From: Brevipalpus yothersi
Lineage: Eukaryota; Arthropoda; Arachnida; Trombidiformes; Tenuipalpidae
Reading direction: 5' to 3'
DNA length: 39,906 bases
Assembly: GCA_003956705.1 (NCBI GenBank)
Contig: QZCP01000402.1
Coordinates: 1 to 39,906 of the forward strand
The position numbers were made by a program, and so were the translations under genes. The notes under the pieces are model-generated. The model searched no databases, had not been told where the DNA came from, and was given only the letters and a program-made list of their open reading frames with translations. Position 1 is the first letter of the stretch. Each line of letters opens with the position of its first letter. This document shows, one piece after another, positions 1 through 14,976 of the stretch.

Positions 1-60
<60 letters not shown>
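1..60. repeat. (CT)30 microsatellite at the left edge
   Basis: A perfect CT dinucleotide run fills the first 60 bases. The right edge is the complementary (GA)n, so both ends look like assembly breaks in the same repeat class. Confidence 0.98.
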
Positions 61-64
<4 letters not shown>

Positions 65-2940
65 GACACTTGATAATTATGAAGTTTGATAAGCAATTAA
101 TATGAGAAGACTCGTAACTTTCAATAGTTGATTACGACATTCCAACTGTCTGGTTGAGCGAACTTTTCTGGATGCTGATTTCATGGACTTTATTCTGTCT
201 CTTGGCAAAAGGAAGGAATACTGTCTCTTTTCATCTGTTTCTCTCTTTCTCTCTCGAGTCATTATCATTATTTCACATAGGCTCTCTTCCTACTCAATTT
301 GTCATACATGTACAGATCTTTTGGCCCGTGTGATTAATGTCACATCTTGTAGGACTCCAAAATCAACTGATACACCTAGCTAACAAGGAAAGAGAGAAAA
401 AGTTAAGATTGTTCATAAAAGTGGATCACCAACATGCCACCATTCAATGTGATTACATCGACCGTTAATCTAATCTTCAGTTTTTGGATCCGAGAGAAGA
501 GATTTCGTTCTGGTTACTTTTCGATGAGACTTGTTTCCCGAATAAACATGCCCCGTAGAGAGTAAAAGAAAGAGAAAAGTGAGAAAAGAGAGGAAAGAAA
601 AAATTTCGCCTACATTCCACCCACAAATTGTTCTGTTGGTCCGAAAGGGCTTCTGTTTGGTATCATTTAATAGAAAATCAACCACTTTTGACGCAGATTC
701 ATCTGATTTCGATCAATCTATGAACTGTGTATTCATGAGTATCAAATGTTATCGATGGAACATCACTCTTTTTGCTCCAAATGTTTTAACATTTTCTATA
801 CGCGAAAAAAACGATGTTAATCACACACATATATACTCACATTAAGCCATAGAGATTAAGTTCTATCTAATCAAATGAATACCCTGAGAATTAAAGTACA
901 AATGAATTGAAGAGAAAGTGACAAATGCTGGAGAAAATTATCCAGGCTTGTCTATTTGTGTGTGTGGTAGATGTGAAAAACAATTGAGGATTGTTGGAAG
1001 GCAACAGAGTAGAACGATCGAAAAATTTGGGTTCATGAGCCTAGAGACTTTTCTTGATTGACACATCAATCTCATAGCAATAAAATGAGCTTCATCTATC
1101 ACCTATGTACAAGCAATCTCGATCTCGATGAAGTTCCGGGTATAGATGCTCATTTGTGGACAGTTGGTAAAATCCTCTCTTTTTCTCTCTTCGGACATGG
1201 TATTTCTAATCTGATCGGAAATAAGCTCAATCTAGATGTAACCACAAAGAAAAAATTCTCAGTAGGAGAGACAAGATATAGTGTATATCAGATTCTTGTT
1301 AGTACTTTATTGCCTTCTGACGAAAGTGTTATTTTTTCGAGAGAGAATATTTCCGTCTCTACACCTAATATCAAGATCTACAGTAGCGGAGGCGTCAGGA
1401 ATTACAGTGAGAAGAATTCACCTTCTTTTCTATTCTTCAATCCCACAGTTTTCAGGATAAATGCATTCCCAAGTCATGAATGAATAGAAAAAAGAAACTC
1501 AATCCCATGGCGCTATAAGGGTGAAAAACCGATTATGAATTCAAGTGAAACAGATTACTATTTCTACACACACAAGTACGGTGTAGAAAAAAATTTCATT
1601 CCATCTTTCAGGGTTCAAAAATCTTCTCAATATACACCTTACACACATATATACATGTATATCTATAACGTCTATCATGATTTAAAAATTCCGTAATTTA
1701 TGTACCATGACGTTTCATAAGGTGAAATTCTCGTTTTTTCTTCCCAATAAGGTAGGCGAGCTGTGGGTGTCGAAGTTTTAACCGAGAAGAGGAGCAAAAA
1801 AAGATATTTTTTCCACAAATTCACAACAAATAGCATTGTTTGCATGTAGAGAAGCATATTTTTTCTCATCTCCTATGAAACCAATACACAGAGTAGCATT
1901 CTTCATGCAGTTCACAAACTTTACTCAAGTAAGATGTAACAAGTGTTTACCTCCGAGATATGAAAGAGAATGTATTCTAGAAAAAGAGAGAAAAAGAAAG
2001 AAAGAGAGAGACAGAATTCAACTCCCCTCTCAATTTTTAACCTTAACCATTCAACCCCACAAATTGAATGTTTGAAGGCATCTATCTTTTCTTCACAATT
2101 TCTTAATCGAATTTTGTGTGTGTGTATTCATATATATGTGAAAAGTGAACGCTTCTTCTATTTTGGGTACAGAAAAATACAGTGTTTGATTGTTGCTTCG
2201 GTTTGCAAGTTTGTTCTCGTTCACTTTTATTCTTTCGGTCTTCAACATACACATTTTTCATGTATGTGTGTATGTAACATGTATACACAGATAATGCATG
2301 CCTTATGAAAAAAAGAGCGAAAACTTGAAATTTGAGTCAGATAATCTGGTCTGCTTGGGTTGAAGAGAGGGAAAGAAAAGAGAATAACAGTGGATGGAAT
2401 ATGTCACCGTCGACAGAAAATAGAGGTACATGAGCCAATGCAACTATAATTTCTGGATGGAATCTTGTTTGGTGTCCAATTTTGAGGCTCAAAGTATTTC
2501 GTCATCATCATGATAAGACTAATAATTTCTAAAGGAAATCTGAGAATTTTTTCCAAGGCAAAAAAGACATCACCCAATACATTGGCTGAGAACAACAACA
2601 ATTTTCTTTTGATAACATGCAAAACTTTTTCTTTCTCCCCATCTCACTTTTTTTGCTACTTTTTTACTCAACACAGAATGTGAAAAGCTTTCACATAAGC
2701 TATCTATCTCTACTTATCATATCAAACTTTTCATCGTGAAAAGGGCCAAATTGTAGAGCTCTTATTTCCAGTAGACAGAATAAAAAGAAAAGGTTAAGAA
2801 TCATAATTCGTAGCTGGCAAAGTGATATGTCAGCTAGTAGTAACAAGAAAATCTTTTTTACTTCTTCTTCTCTCTTCCATCTTGATGCTCTTTGAGACAC
2901 ATGGATAGATAGTGAAGTAGATATACTATATCAAGTGAAC

Positions 2941-2979
<39 letters not shown>

Positions 2980-5913
2980 TTCAGTTTTTCAGAGTCTCTC
3001 TCTTTTATAGTTGCAACCTCAAGCAAAACACTCGGAAGAACAGAAGGAGATGATAAGATTTCAAGAATCTAATTCAGACTGTATCCCGTTCTCATGATTC
3101 TCTGAAACTCAGTTCATCAATCGATGAAATGTATAAAACCAAGGAGAAAGTACCAACAATCCATTTCGATTCAGACGCATTTTGTACATTAGAGAGAGAG
3201 AGACAATTGAATCCTGGGTTAGAGTTTTCTATCCAGTATTCCACATAATAAACCATAGAATTGAGTAGTCGGCTTATTTTCGAATTCTTTGGCAAAACAG
3301 ATCACAATTTATTCCGGGGTCCATCAGTTTATGGTTGATGGTTGATTTTTCAATCTATATCAGTTGGCTTTAGAGATTGGTTTCTTCAAAAGACTTATAT
3401 ATACAGTTTAACAAGGTCATTGGCCATGTGGAAACTCACATATTCAAATGAATAAAACAGAAAGAGAGAGAAAGAGTCATTTTTGAAGCATAAAAAGTAA
3501 ATGCTCATGAGAGTCTTCCTTGAATATAACTCTTTAAGATGAATAAGATCAATCTATGGCTGAAATTGTTGATCCAAAGAAAGTTTTACTTCAATGGTGT
3601 ATAAGCTTGAGAATTTTTGAGCATGCATCTTGAATATTCATACTTTTGATACCATCTTGCAGTACATAACATATACATATACATGTATACATATATTATA
3701 ACTATATTCAGCATCACTTTGCTATCAGGAAAATTTTCTATATGGATTCCATTTAGAGAAACTAGTTGAAAAATTCCCAAAGGTCTATCTAGTTTGAGTA
3801 TATCATTCACCAGTTTCTCGAATTCTCATCAACACGATCAACTGTAATGGCTTTCACTAACAACTATTGATAGAATTTTCTTACGTAAGCATCTGTTGAG
3901 AATCAAAGTAACACATATTCAAATTAGAAAATAGCTTGACATTGTGACATCATCAAATTTAGCTTTCAGTGTGCTCTTTTTAACTTCCTTTTAATCCTTT
4001 TAACTGGGTTGATTGTAACAAACCTCATAATACAATTGGAACCGAAAATCTGAGGTGAAATAATCTTATTCTTCGGATAACAAGTTACAGACTGTAATGA
4101 AATAATTGGGAAACAATCACTTGCACAATGTTGCTCCAATTGAAGAAAGAAAACTTTTGAGCATCAGAATACTCTCGTAAGGATTGACTGTGATTCATCT
4201 CTTGCTCAATTCTACTTAGGGATATCTTAGTCATAAGTTCCTCAGTATAAAATTCTGAGCCCTTTATACCTCTTTCAATTATTATAACAATATCAACATA
4301 TTTTGGGTAAGAAAAATTCTCTTACACATCTCGGGATCATTATGGTGATAGTTAAGAGCCATTATTCATAATAAAACTATTCATTAGTGTTTAGGTATAC
4401 ATATATGTGTGTATGTGTGTGTGTATTCTCCAACATAAATGGTACACATAAGAAACAGAAAACTATTGAGTGTGGAGAGAGAATTTCTCCAGGGACCAAT
4501 TTTTTTTACAACTCCTCAGATATTCCTTGTATAGTTACTCGGGTTGTGTGAGTATGTGTATGTACCCTGAATGCTTGATCATTTTATGAGTAACCTGTAT
4601 GGTGTATACCCATTCCTAGACCCCTAATGTTGGTATTATTGAAAGGCTATGAATAGTAAAATAGACTTAGGAATTGGACAGTAAATGATTCGTATGAAAA
4701 TCGTCATGGATAGAGACATCACGCAAGAGACATTGACGTTAGAAATATAAGGTGAAACAGTGGTAAGAAATGAAAATATAGAAGAAAAGAATAAAACAGA
4801 TAGAGAAGGAGAGAGAAAGAAAGAGATGTGCGTAAGAGGAAAAAGAGCAAGAATCCATATATTTCATGGAATATTGCTCAATGGTTGAGAGAGAGAAAGA
4901 AGATGAAAGAGAAAGGAGAAAGTATTTCATTTCCGGGTGGAGAGTGGCTTAGAAGAATAAATACTTATCGGGGAAAAAGATGTTGTTGTGAATGTAAATC
5001 GGCAAGAATAGGTAGAAAGAATATTCACATAGACACATAAGACACACATATAATATGGGTTATGTGAGAAAGTGTGTGTGTGTGTATATATGTGTTGGGA
5101 TAAAAGTCAATCTCTTACGGTATATGGAAAGAATGAAAGCAGCTAAGTTGATAAGAGAGTAAATGACCTCAAGGCAAGTTATCATCATGGTTGAGAATTT
5201 TTGGTTGATTTACGAAGAGGAGAAAAACATGTAAGAAAGACCTAGTGACCTTATAATACACATATACACCACATAGGTAGATAAAAACAAGCTAGAATTT
5301 GGTCAGTTTGTGAGTGTATATAAATATATTGATATATATTACTGTCTTTGGCTGTCCAGTGAAGCAAAATTAAGCTCTCTGAGAAATAATTAATTATTTA
5401 AAAGATAAGATAAGATATGTTCAGTAAGAAGAGGAGTTGGTGTATTAGTTGATAAAGTTGCACCAAGTGTATCAGATTAGTGGAAAGAATATATACTTTG
5501 GTCTGTGTGTTTGTGTATGTATACATATCGTATTCTCACAAGACATTCTGTCAGTATTCTAATGGCTATTCTTCGATAAGGAACATTTCAAGTTCTACTG
5601 AGAAGAAAAGGAAAGTGATGGGAAGTAAGAAGAAGAAGGAACGTTTCTCAACTCTTCAATTCACATGTCTATTTGAATTTTATCAACACTGATAAGGTAT
5701 TTGTTTGACAAGTGATGGCAACCAGTGTGTGAGTGTAAGTATAAGTGTAAGTGTACAGAATGTGCTTCAATCTTGAAAACGGAAGTGAGTTTGAATAGAT
5801 AAATAGCCATGAAAAAGGTTTTGGAAAGGAGGAAGAATAATAAGAAGAGGTTGAAAGAGAGAGAGAGGTAAAGAAATCGATTGGCCAAAAATATAACCCA
5901 AAAGGCTACTCAC
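61..5913. other. Gene-poor left arm
   Basis: I see no supportable complete gene here. Open frames are short or low complexity. The longest complex one (plus, 1058-1483, 141 codons) has no motif I recognise. Simple sequence includes an AG run at 2943-2975 and scattered GT/TA-rich stretches such as 4390-4430. The stretch 4740-5900 is visibly purine-rich on the plus strand. If the signal-peptide exon at 5914-6106 belongs to a working gene, its remaining exon or exons should lie in this arm or beyond the left edge. I looked for a minus-strand cysteine-rich exon like the one at 9298-9548 and did not find one. Confidence 0.6.
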
Positions 5914-6106
5914 CGCTGGTACTGTAGTATGAGCCAGCTGAAGAAGTGGTCAAGACAGTTGAGAGAATGATAAAGAGGACAAAAGCAAACAGCAACTTAG
6001 ATTGGAAAAACAATTTGGTATTCCAATCTGATGTAATGTTGTATGACCGGCTATTCGAACGTGAACCAAGATTTGGGATCATTTTGCTTGTACTAGCAGC
6101 TTGCAT
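5914..6106 (-). CDS. Signal-peptide first exon, paralogous to agatoxin-like exon 1 (partial gene)
   Basis: The minus-strand ATG at 6106-6104 opens a 64-codon stretch ending in a consensus donor (GTGAGT from 5913), leaving one base of the next codon. It contains a long hydrophobic segment (LLFAFVLFIILSTVL) followed by small residues, as in a cleavable signal peptide. Read from the second Met, it aligns almost without gaps to exon 1 of the plus-strand agatoxin-like gene at 8507. Shared features are MI-x2-LG near the start, L-x-FQ-x-K before the hydrophobic core, ILS inside it, and YYS-x-S at the end. Length is similar, the intron phase is the same, and the first eight donor bases (GTGAGTAG) are identical. 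I infer a paralogue by duplication. The downstream exon was not found. A good acceptor at 5598 would give only about ten residues before a stop, so this could be a decayed copy, a different small secreted protein, or a gene extending out of the window. Confidence 0.55.
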
Positions 6107-8506
<2,400 letters not shown>

Positions 8507-8988
8507 ATGATTGGAAAATTAGGATTCAAGTCGGTGAAAGGTTCAAAATTATCTCTAAATCACACCAATGGACTTTCATTCCAAACGAAGATCGTATTTT
8601 GGTATGTCTCACTGCTTATTCTTTCATCAATGATGAGTTCCTCTCTTGCCTGTTTTTACTACAGCATCAGTGGTGAGTAGTACAAAGTTTTCCATGATAT
8701 ATATACATACACACATTTATATCGTTTCTCATCGATTTTTACACATCTATGAGCATTCATTCTTCAGAATTCTCTTTGTTCATCATATCAAGTGGATGAA
8801 ACTTTTATTTTCCTCACTCCTTCTCTCTTTTTCTATCTCTTCTTCTCACTTTGAAGTCAATCATTTCCATTCCAAGGAAGTTATTTCCGAACGGAATCAG
8901 TTAGTCGTACACACACACACACACACACATTCTCGCTCTCCATCACTTGTCAGATATATAAGTAATAACTGTTCAAGTCAAATTCGAT

Positions 8989-9062
<74 letters not shown>

Positions 9063-9548
9063 GTTTGTGCAGAAAAATATCTTGATAGGTGCAACAAGCT
9101 TGTAAGCTAAGATAATCGAAAAAAGTCATCATCTGACAGTCTGACATAATGTCATGAAGAAAGTGACACAGCATCAACTTTGCCTCTCTCTGTCTTTCTC
9201 TTTTTTGGAGAAAAACTTTCTCTCTCTTCCTGAGACTGAGACATTCTCTCTTCATCTCTATTAAATGTTGAATCATTTTCTCTCTGTCTCTCTGTAGATC
9301 AGGAAAGAGATGACGATGGCTCTTCCTTCCTCGAGGCTTTGGTCAATTTGATTCGCCGTAAGCAAACACTTGGCCAGAGTAGCAGCAACAATCTGCAACT
9401 TCCACCTCAAGATAAGCGTGGATGTATTCGAAGGAATGCACCATGTACAGGCAGACCGTTAGATTGTTGTGCTGGATCGGCTTGTCAGTGCAGCGTATTT
9501 AACCGGTGCTTCTGTCAAAGGAAGGGAATATTTCAGACATTATATTGA
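8507..9548 (+). CDS. Agatoxin-like peptide (ALP) neuropeptide precursor, two exons
   Basis: Exons are 8507-8672 and 9298-9548. The donor is GTGAGT at 8673, the acceptor a CT-rich tract ending in TAG at 9297, the intron is phase 1 (625 bp), and the total is 138 residues. Exon 1 has an about 30-residue N-terminal extension and then a hydrophobic signal core (about residues 31-50) ending SSSLA. Exon 2 gives an acidic spacer, possible dibasic sites (IRR, then DKR) and a mature region just after KR. That region has eight cysteines spaced C-x6-C-x6-CC-x4-C-x-C-x5-C-x-C, followed by QRKGIFQ. The spacing, the CIRR start and the QR(K/M)G(I/L)FQ tail match agatoxin-like peptides of insects and chelicerates, conserved neuroendocrine peptides related in fold to spider agatoxins. 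Unlike remembered insect forms, the C-terminus lacks an amidation Gly-Lys/Arg. The product is probably secreted from neurons or endocrine cells; the fold alone does not decide between a hormone and a venom role. Confidence 0.92.
8909..8929. repeat. (AC)n microsatellite in ALP intron
   Basis: About ten AC units lie within the single intron of the agatoxin-like gene. Confidence 0.95.
8989..9058. repeat. (GA)n microsatellite in ALP intron
   Basis: A roughly 70-base GA run with one AA interruption near its start lies in the ALP intron, about 240 bases before the acceptor. Confidence 0.95.
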
Positions 9549-9762
9549 CACCACTTGACATTCACAAAATACTTTCAAATTGTGTAGATGTGTATATTGT
9601 ACAGTTGAAAAATTCCCTTTTCACCCCGAAAAATTCTTCCCTCTCTCATGATTGAAGAATATTGTCCAAAATGAATGAATAATTGCAAAGTAGGATATTC
9701 TATAAAATGAATATAAATATATAAATATAATTGTTCTCAATAGATTAAGTCACAATAGCAAT

Positions 9763-9768
9763 AATAAA
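9763..9768 (+). terminator. Poly(A) signal AATAAA, ALP gene
   Basis: AATAAA lies 215 bases after the ALP stop codon, in an AT-rich 3' flank with no competing open frame of substance. It is a plausible end for the ALP transcript. Confidence 0.55.
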
Positions 9769-10119
9769 CTTTAAATGAGTAAACAAAAATCCTCTTTCTG
9801 TGTGCCATTTTATTGTCCAAATCTTGATAGAATTCTCATTCTGTCTATCTTTTTCCCTCAAAAATTTTCATTGAATAACTCAATAATACCATGTAAGCTT
9901 GTTACAGCTCAGTCTTTGTGTGTATCTATACTTGAACTCTCGAACAAAATACCTCCAGTCCATTGGAATAATAGGCTGTGGATAAAAATAGAAACTCAAA
10001 TAACTCCATCAATTCCTTCTCAACATAGGATTTATCTGATGGGAAAATTCCATATGTATATTTACCATGAGGATACAGGAATGATGATGATTTTCAATCT
10101 AGCAGAATTAATCCTAGAA

Positions 10120-10175
<56 letters not shown>

Positions 10176-10430
10176 CAATTCATATCAATATCTACAGATT
10201 TTTCGCTCTCTCTCTTTCACTAAAAAGCTCGTAAAAGTAGTAATAGCAATAGTAATAGGCGAATAAAGTAGCAGTGCATAATAGTGAAACGATAGAGTGA
10301 AAAAGTGAAGAAAAAAAAGAAGAAAAATTTTTCCAACCCTTCACAAATCATCAATCATCAAGCAACTTATAAGTGCTCTCATAATATATATCATCAATAT
10401 TATCTCTCTCTTTTATCAATCAATTATTTC

Positions 10431-10467
<37 letters not shown>

Positions 10468-11473
10468 ACAAATAAAATTCGCTACTAAAAAAAAGTGGAG
10501 CTCAAGTAATTCTTGGAAGCTCTCGATGTTGCGAACAACAACAGTAAGCTAACTGTAAAAAGCGTAAGCACGAAGCTGAACGAGAAAGAGCCAAGAGCCA
10601 AAAGAGAGAGAGACTGAAAGAAGAAAAAAGTTTTCCCGCTCAATTTGCTCTCTCTTGTCAACACACAGTTCGAATGTTGATCAGAGAAAGCAAAAAGAAT
10701 CAACACAAGATGACAAAGAATAGATGTCACTACTGTTAAAACTTAAATATCGATGTATCGATGCCACATATCGATATGAAAGTGTGTATATGTGTGTGTG
10801 TAAATGCCAGCCAGCCAATCCTGATTCCGGAAGAGCCGCTATGCTGTATATACGTATACTGAATAGTCGTTCCTCTCTCTCTCTATCTTTTATTCTCTCT
10901 CTCTCTTTCTTGTTGAAATTTTATTTTCTCCAGCATAATACGCTGGGTACGAAATAAAAATATATATATATATATACAAATAAAATATATATATATATGT
11001 GTATTTGTAAATGTGATAATATCACACACTTATTTTTTTGGTACATGTGCCAGTGATAATTAAAATACATACACACCATTTGTTTATAATATTAATTCAT
11101 CATCATCATCACCCACCACCACCATTCATCGTCATCATCTGTTGGGCAAAAAAATTTTACTCTCTTTCTCTCTCTCTCTCTCTCTCTCTGTATCTGTGTA
11201 TGTGTGTGTCTGTTTTGTGTCATCAAGTGTGTGTCTGTCAGTCTGTGTGATTTTATCTTGGTCGGACTGTGTGTATGTGTATCATCCACCAGTACCACCA
11301 ACATCAATCCAAACACCAGTTTGATATTATTCATCAAGTGATACAAAAAAGTATCCACACGGTATATACAGGTATACACCACAGGAAAAAGGAAGAAGAA
11401 AGGTAGAGGAGAAGAAAAAGCAAACAATATATAAACGCCATTCGACGGGCATCGACATATTTTGGATTAGAAC
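9769..11473. other. Intergenic, simple-sequence-rich
   Basis: No supportable gene lies between the ALP poly(A) signal and the ZNF106-like start. The stretch holds GA (10117-10173), CA (10432-10462), TA (about 10962-10998) and CT (11161-11189) microsatellites and a CAT/CAC-rich patch near 11096-11130. The final few hundred bases may be 5' UTR or promoter of the ZNF106-like gene. A possible acceptor (GATTAG before 11471) leaves open that the ATG at 11474 sits in an internal exon. Confidence 0.6.
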
Positions 11474-12488
11474 ATGAATCTAAACAATCATAACACTCTT
11501 CAAACTCTCACCATTGATGATTATAATTTTCTTCAATTAATCGAGAAAGAAGAAGAAAGATTGGAACTAGAATGGCAGGAGACATATCGTGAGATGGCTC
11601 GTGTAGAAAGTCTCATAAACAGTTATCAACAATTAAAGATCAATCTGGCTGCTAAACTTGATACTCTGGAATTGAAAAAAAGTGAATATGTTAAAAAGAA
11701 GACCAAATTAATTGGCGAAATGTCCTGTTTACCTTTGTCCGATAAAATAATTGATGGTAATTATGAATTTCCATGAAGCAATATTTCACAATCTGCTATT
11801 TTTCTAGATGCCATCTTTTTTTCTCTTTTTTTCATGTTCTTACTCTTCTTCTTTCTCTCTTCTCTTCTCTCTATCACTGTCATCGTCCTACCTTTTCTGG
11901 TATAGCTGGGGATGCTGCTTCTTCTTCACTTGTGCAAGAATTTTGGCCACTAGTTGCTTCTTAGGGGAAAGAGATAGAGATTGAAAGAAAGAAAAAAAAT
12001 TGTTAGCTCCATATCGATGGAATGAGGATGATTCTTGATTTGTTTTACCATCTTTTCGTTTAGACTGTATATCCATGATACTATTCTGAGAAAGTGAGTT
12101 TTCTCTCTCTTTATGGTTGAAAAGTGAGAGAAAGAGAGAGAGAGCTAGAGTTCGATTCATCTCGAAGAAGAGGAAGAGAGAATGAGAGATGAGAGAAGAA
12201 GATGCAGCCAAGAGCTTCGAATCGAAGTGGCGATTTTTCCCTCGTTTCGTCTTCAGACATGTAATGATATTGATTTGGGTCAGAAACTTTCTCGAAGCTA
12301 GAAGAGCAATCTTTTTTATTTTTCTTCGCCGTCCAGATTTGTGCATCATATTATCATGATTTTCAAACTCTTTCGTATCTTTTTTTGAAGAGTTTGTTCA
12401 CCGAAAAAAAAGAAGTCTCCACTTCCTTCTCTTCTTTCATCTCATCTCAGAAAACACTCATATCTGCTCTTAAAATGATGATTTTTCT

Positions 12489-12523
<35 letters not shown>

Positions 12524-13890
12524 CACACTCCACCATCTACTTTATCCAGACAAAATGTCCCTAATTCAATCAATCGCTGCACTTCTTACTGATTCCTTTC
12601 AACTACTCAATTGCAGTTCTTATAACCTAACACGTATACCCCATCAGAGTTGAATGTAGTCAAGTAAGATTTTGAAGATTCCTGCACTTTGGTACCTTCT
12701 ATTTTCTCTTTTTGCATTTCAGGATATTCTCAAAACATTGATCCGAACTCAGCTCATTCTATTTTTCAGCTCCACAATATTACCTGAATCATTCTTCTGC
12801 ACAAATTCACAACGGACAAGCAGCAAGTTGAGAATAAGGGAGAGAGAGATAAATAGATAGAAAGAAAGAACAAGAAAGAAAGAGAAAAAGAGAGATGGAA
12901 AACGAAAGAGATAGAGAAAGAGAGGAAGAAGTAAGATGGAAAGGAATTCTCAGGCGGATCTGTAACAGCCCATAATTAAGATACAAGATTTTCTCCATCC
13001 CAAAACTACTCTCCTTCGTCCTCTATCTCTCTTTTCTCCATGATCTTTTTTTTTGCTATTACTTGCCTTGCTAACTGGCTTTTTGACGGGCCACATCTTT
13101 CCATCTCCCCTCTCTGCCCTCTCTCAGGACAATGGTCTTTCTTTCAGAATTCAAAACTTGTTGGAGTTAAGTCAAGAAAATGATGGGATAAGATTGTATG
13201 TGTGTGTGAAAGAAAGAGCGTGTGATTCTCATCATTTCAGGTTGAACCACCTTCCTTTTCCCTTTCATATCTTTCTTGGTCGGTTTTTTTATTCCCTCTC
13301 TTCTCTTCTCTTCTCTTTTTTTCTTCTTCTCATCCGTTCCTTTCCACATCATCCCCACTTGATCATAAAAACTTGATCCAGACCCTGTTCACCACACACA
13401 TACACATACACACATATACACTCGTTTCCGAACTTCACTAACAAGTTGAACAGCGTGTGTATGTATGTGTGTGTGTATTACTTGATTGAGATGGTATTTT
13501 GATCTTGCCTTCATCACACACATACACATACATACACACAATCATGGTCCATCTGGATTTTACACCTTGTATCTAGCTGTATGTACCGGTATATAAATAT
13601 TACTTTAGGTTGGAAGGAGAGAGAGAGACAGAAAATATTCATTTTTAAATTTATTCTCTGCTACATTTAACATCCGATCAGACTTCATCATCGTCTTTTC
13701 TCGAAAATTAGTTTCCATTTCCATTTCGTTCTATCGATCCTCTCAATTGCTTTTCCAACTGTTTCTTTCCTAACCTGGCTTCTTCCCAGTATTCCTACAT
13801 CCCACACTTTTCCCACTTTTCATCTGTTCTATGCTCTTTGGCTTTTTCCCTCGTCTAGATACTCACTCATCACAGAAGAAGAGAGAGAGA

Positions 13891-13958
<68 letters not shown>

Positions 13959-14918
13959 ATGAATGAAAGAGAGAAAGAGAGAATGATTTGCTTCTGTATT
14001 TTACTCACTTTCTTGCTATGCTTCAAATGCTTGAAATATCGATCCCTTTCAATGCAATCAGACCTTTGAAAGAAGTGAGGATCAATTTCTAGTCTATTTG
14101 TAATGAAAATACATGCTGTTCTGGGTGAATTTTCACATTTCTTTTCAACTATAGAAGTACATTTCACAGGAGCACTCATACACACACATAGATATAGATA
14201 TATACATATTAAAATTCATGCATATTGATTGATCTGCTATTTCGAATGAATGAGAAGCATTTATTCTATATCAATCTTCATTTCAACTTTCAGATTCAAT
14301 AACAATCGGTGAAAACTAAATAATTTGATGAAATTCAGATTTAAAATTATCTCACGATAATTTTGCGTGACAGTCAGACTTTTTGATCAACTTACGACAG
14401 AAGAAGAAGAAGAAGATAAGAAGAAGAGGCATCACAGCGTTATACAAGCGCCTTTCCCCCTCCGATTAGTTGTGTAACTTTCTCATCTAATATCTTTTTC
14501 ATCTCTTTTTTAATACTTGTTTTTATCTTCTTTCATAATTTTTTTAGACTTTCAAGAAACTCAACGGTTCAATAGTGATGATGATCTGGACAATTCAAAC
14601 TTAAGATTACTACAAAATGGCTCATCAAATGATACAAACTCCTTTTCAATGGACAATATTGTCGCCGACTTGCTCCAGACAATCAGTGAAGGATCTGGTA
14701 CATATGAGAGGCCTGAATCTTCAAGTAGTGTTACATTTTCATCAGGATCGTCTGACTATCCAAACGCCAATACGTCCATTCACTCAGGGTGAGGATTTAC
14801 ATTGAACAGATGTATGCGAAAACACTCGCATATACACACTATCGCTCTTGCCTTTGCTCACTGCGATCACTACCGGTGCATTCAATACACAAAGCTGGGT
14901 GAGAGAAAGAAAGAGCAA

Positions 14919-14976
<58 letters not shown>

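Noticed and set aside
1058..1483. 141-codon plus-strand open frame with complex composition
   Set aside because: No recognised motif, signal peptide, splice support or neighbour context; length is within chance for an ATG-to-stop frame in 40 kb searched in six frames.
2404..2622. Minus-strand frame ending in three cysteines, tested as the missing exon of the 5914-6106 gene
   Set aside because: No CC pair, wrong spacing and no in-phase acceptor at a suitable place.
4828..5040. Plus-strand frame with a CCC-x-C cluster near 4978-4995
   Set aside because: Cysteine spacing does not match the agatoxin-like peptide, and the frame is otherwise purine-rich low complexity.
5566..5597. In-phase acceptor at 5598 that could follow the 5913 donor
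   Set aside because: The splice site is good, but the exon would stop after about ten residues with no cysteines, so it does not make a recognisable peptide.
9775..10266. 163-codon plus-strand frame after the ALP poly(A) signal
   Set aside because: Its last third is translated GA repeat (RERERE) and the rest shows no domain; likely chance.
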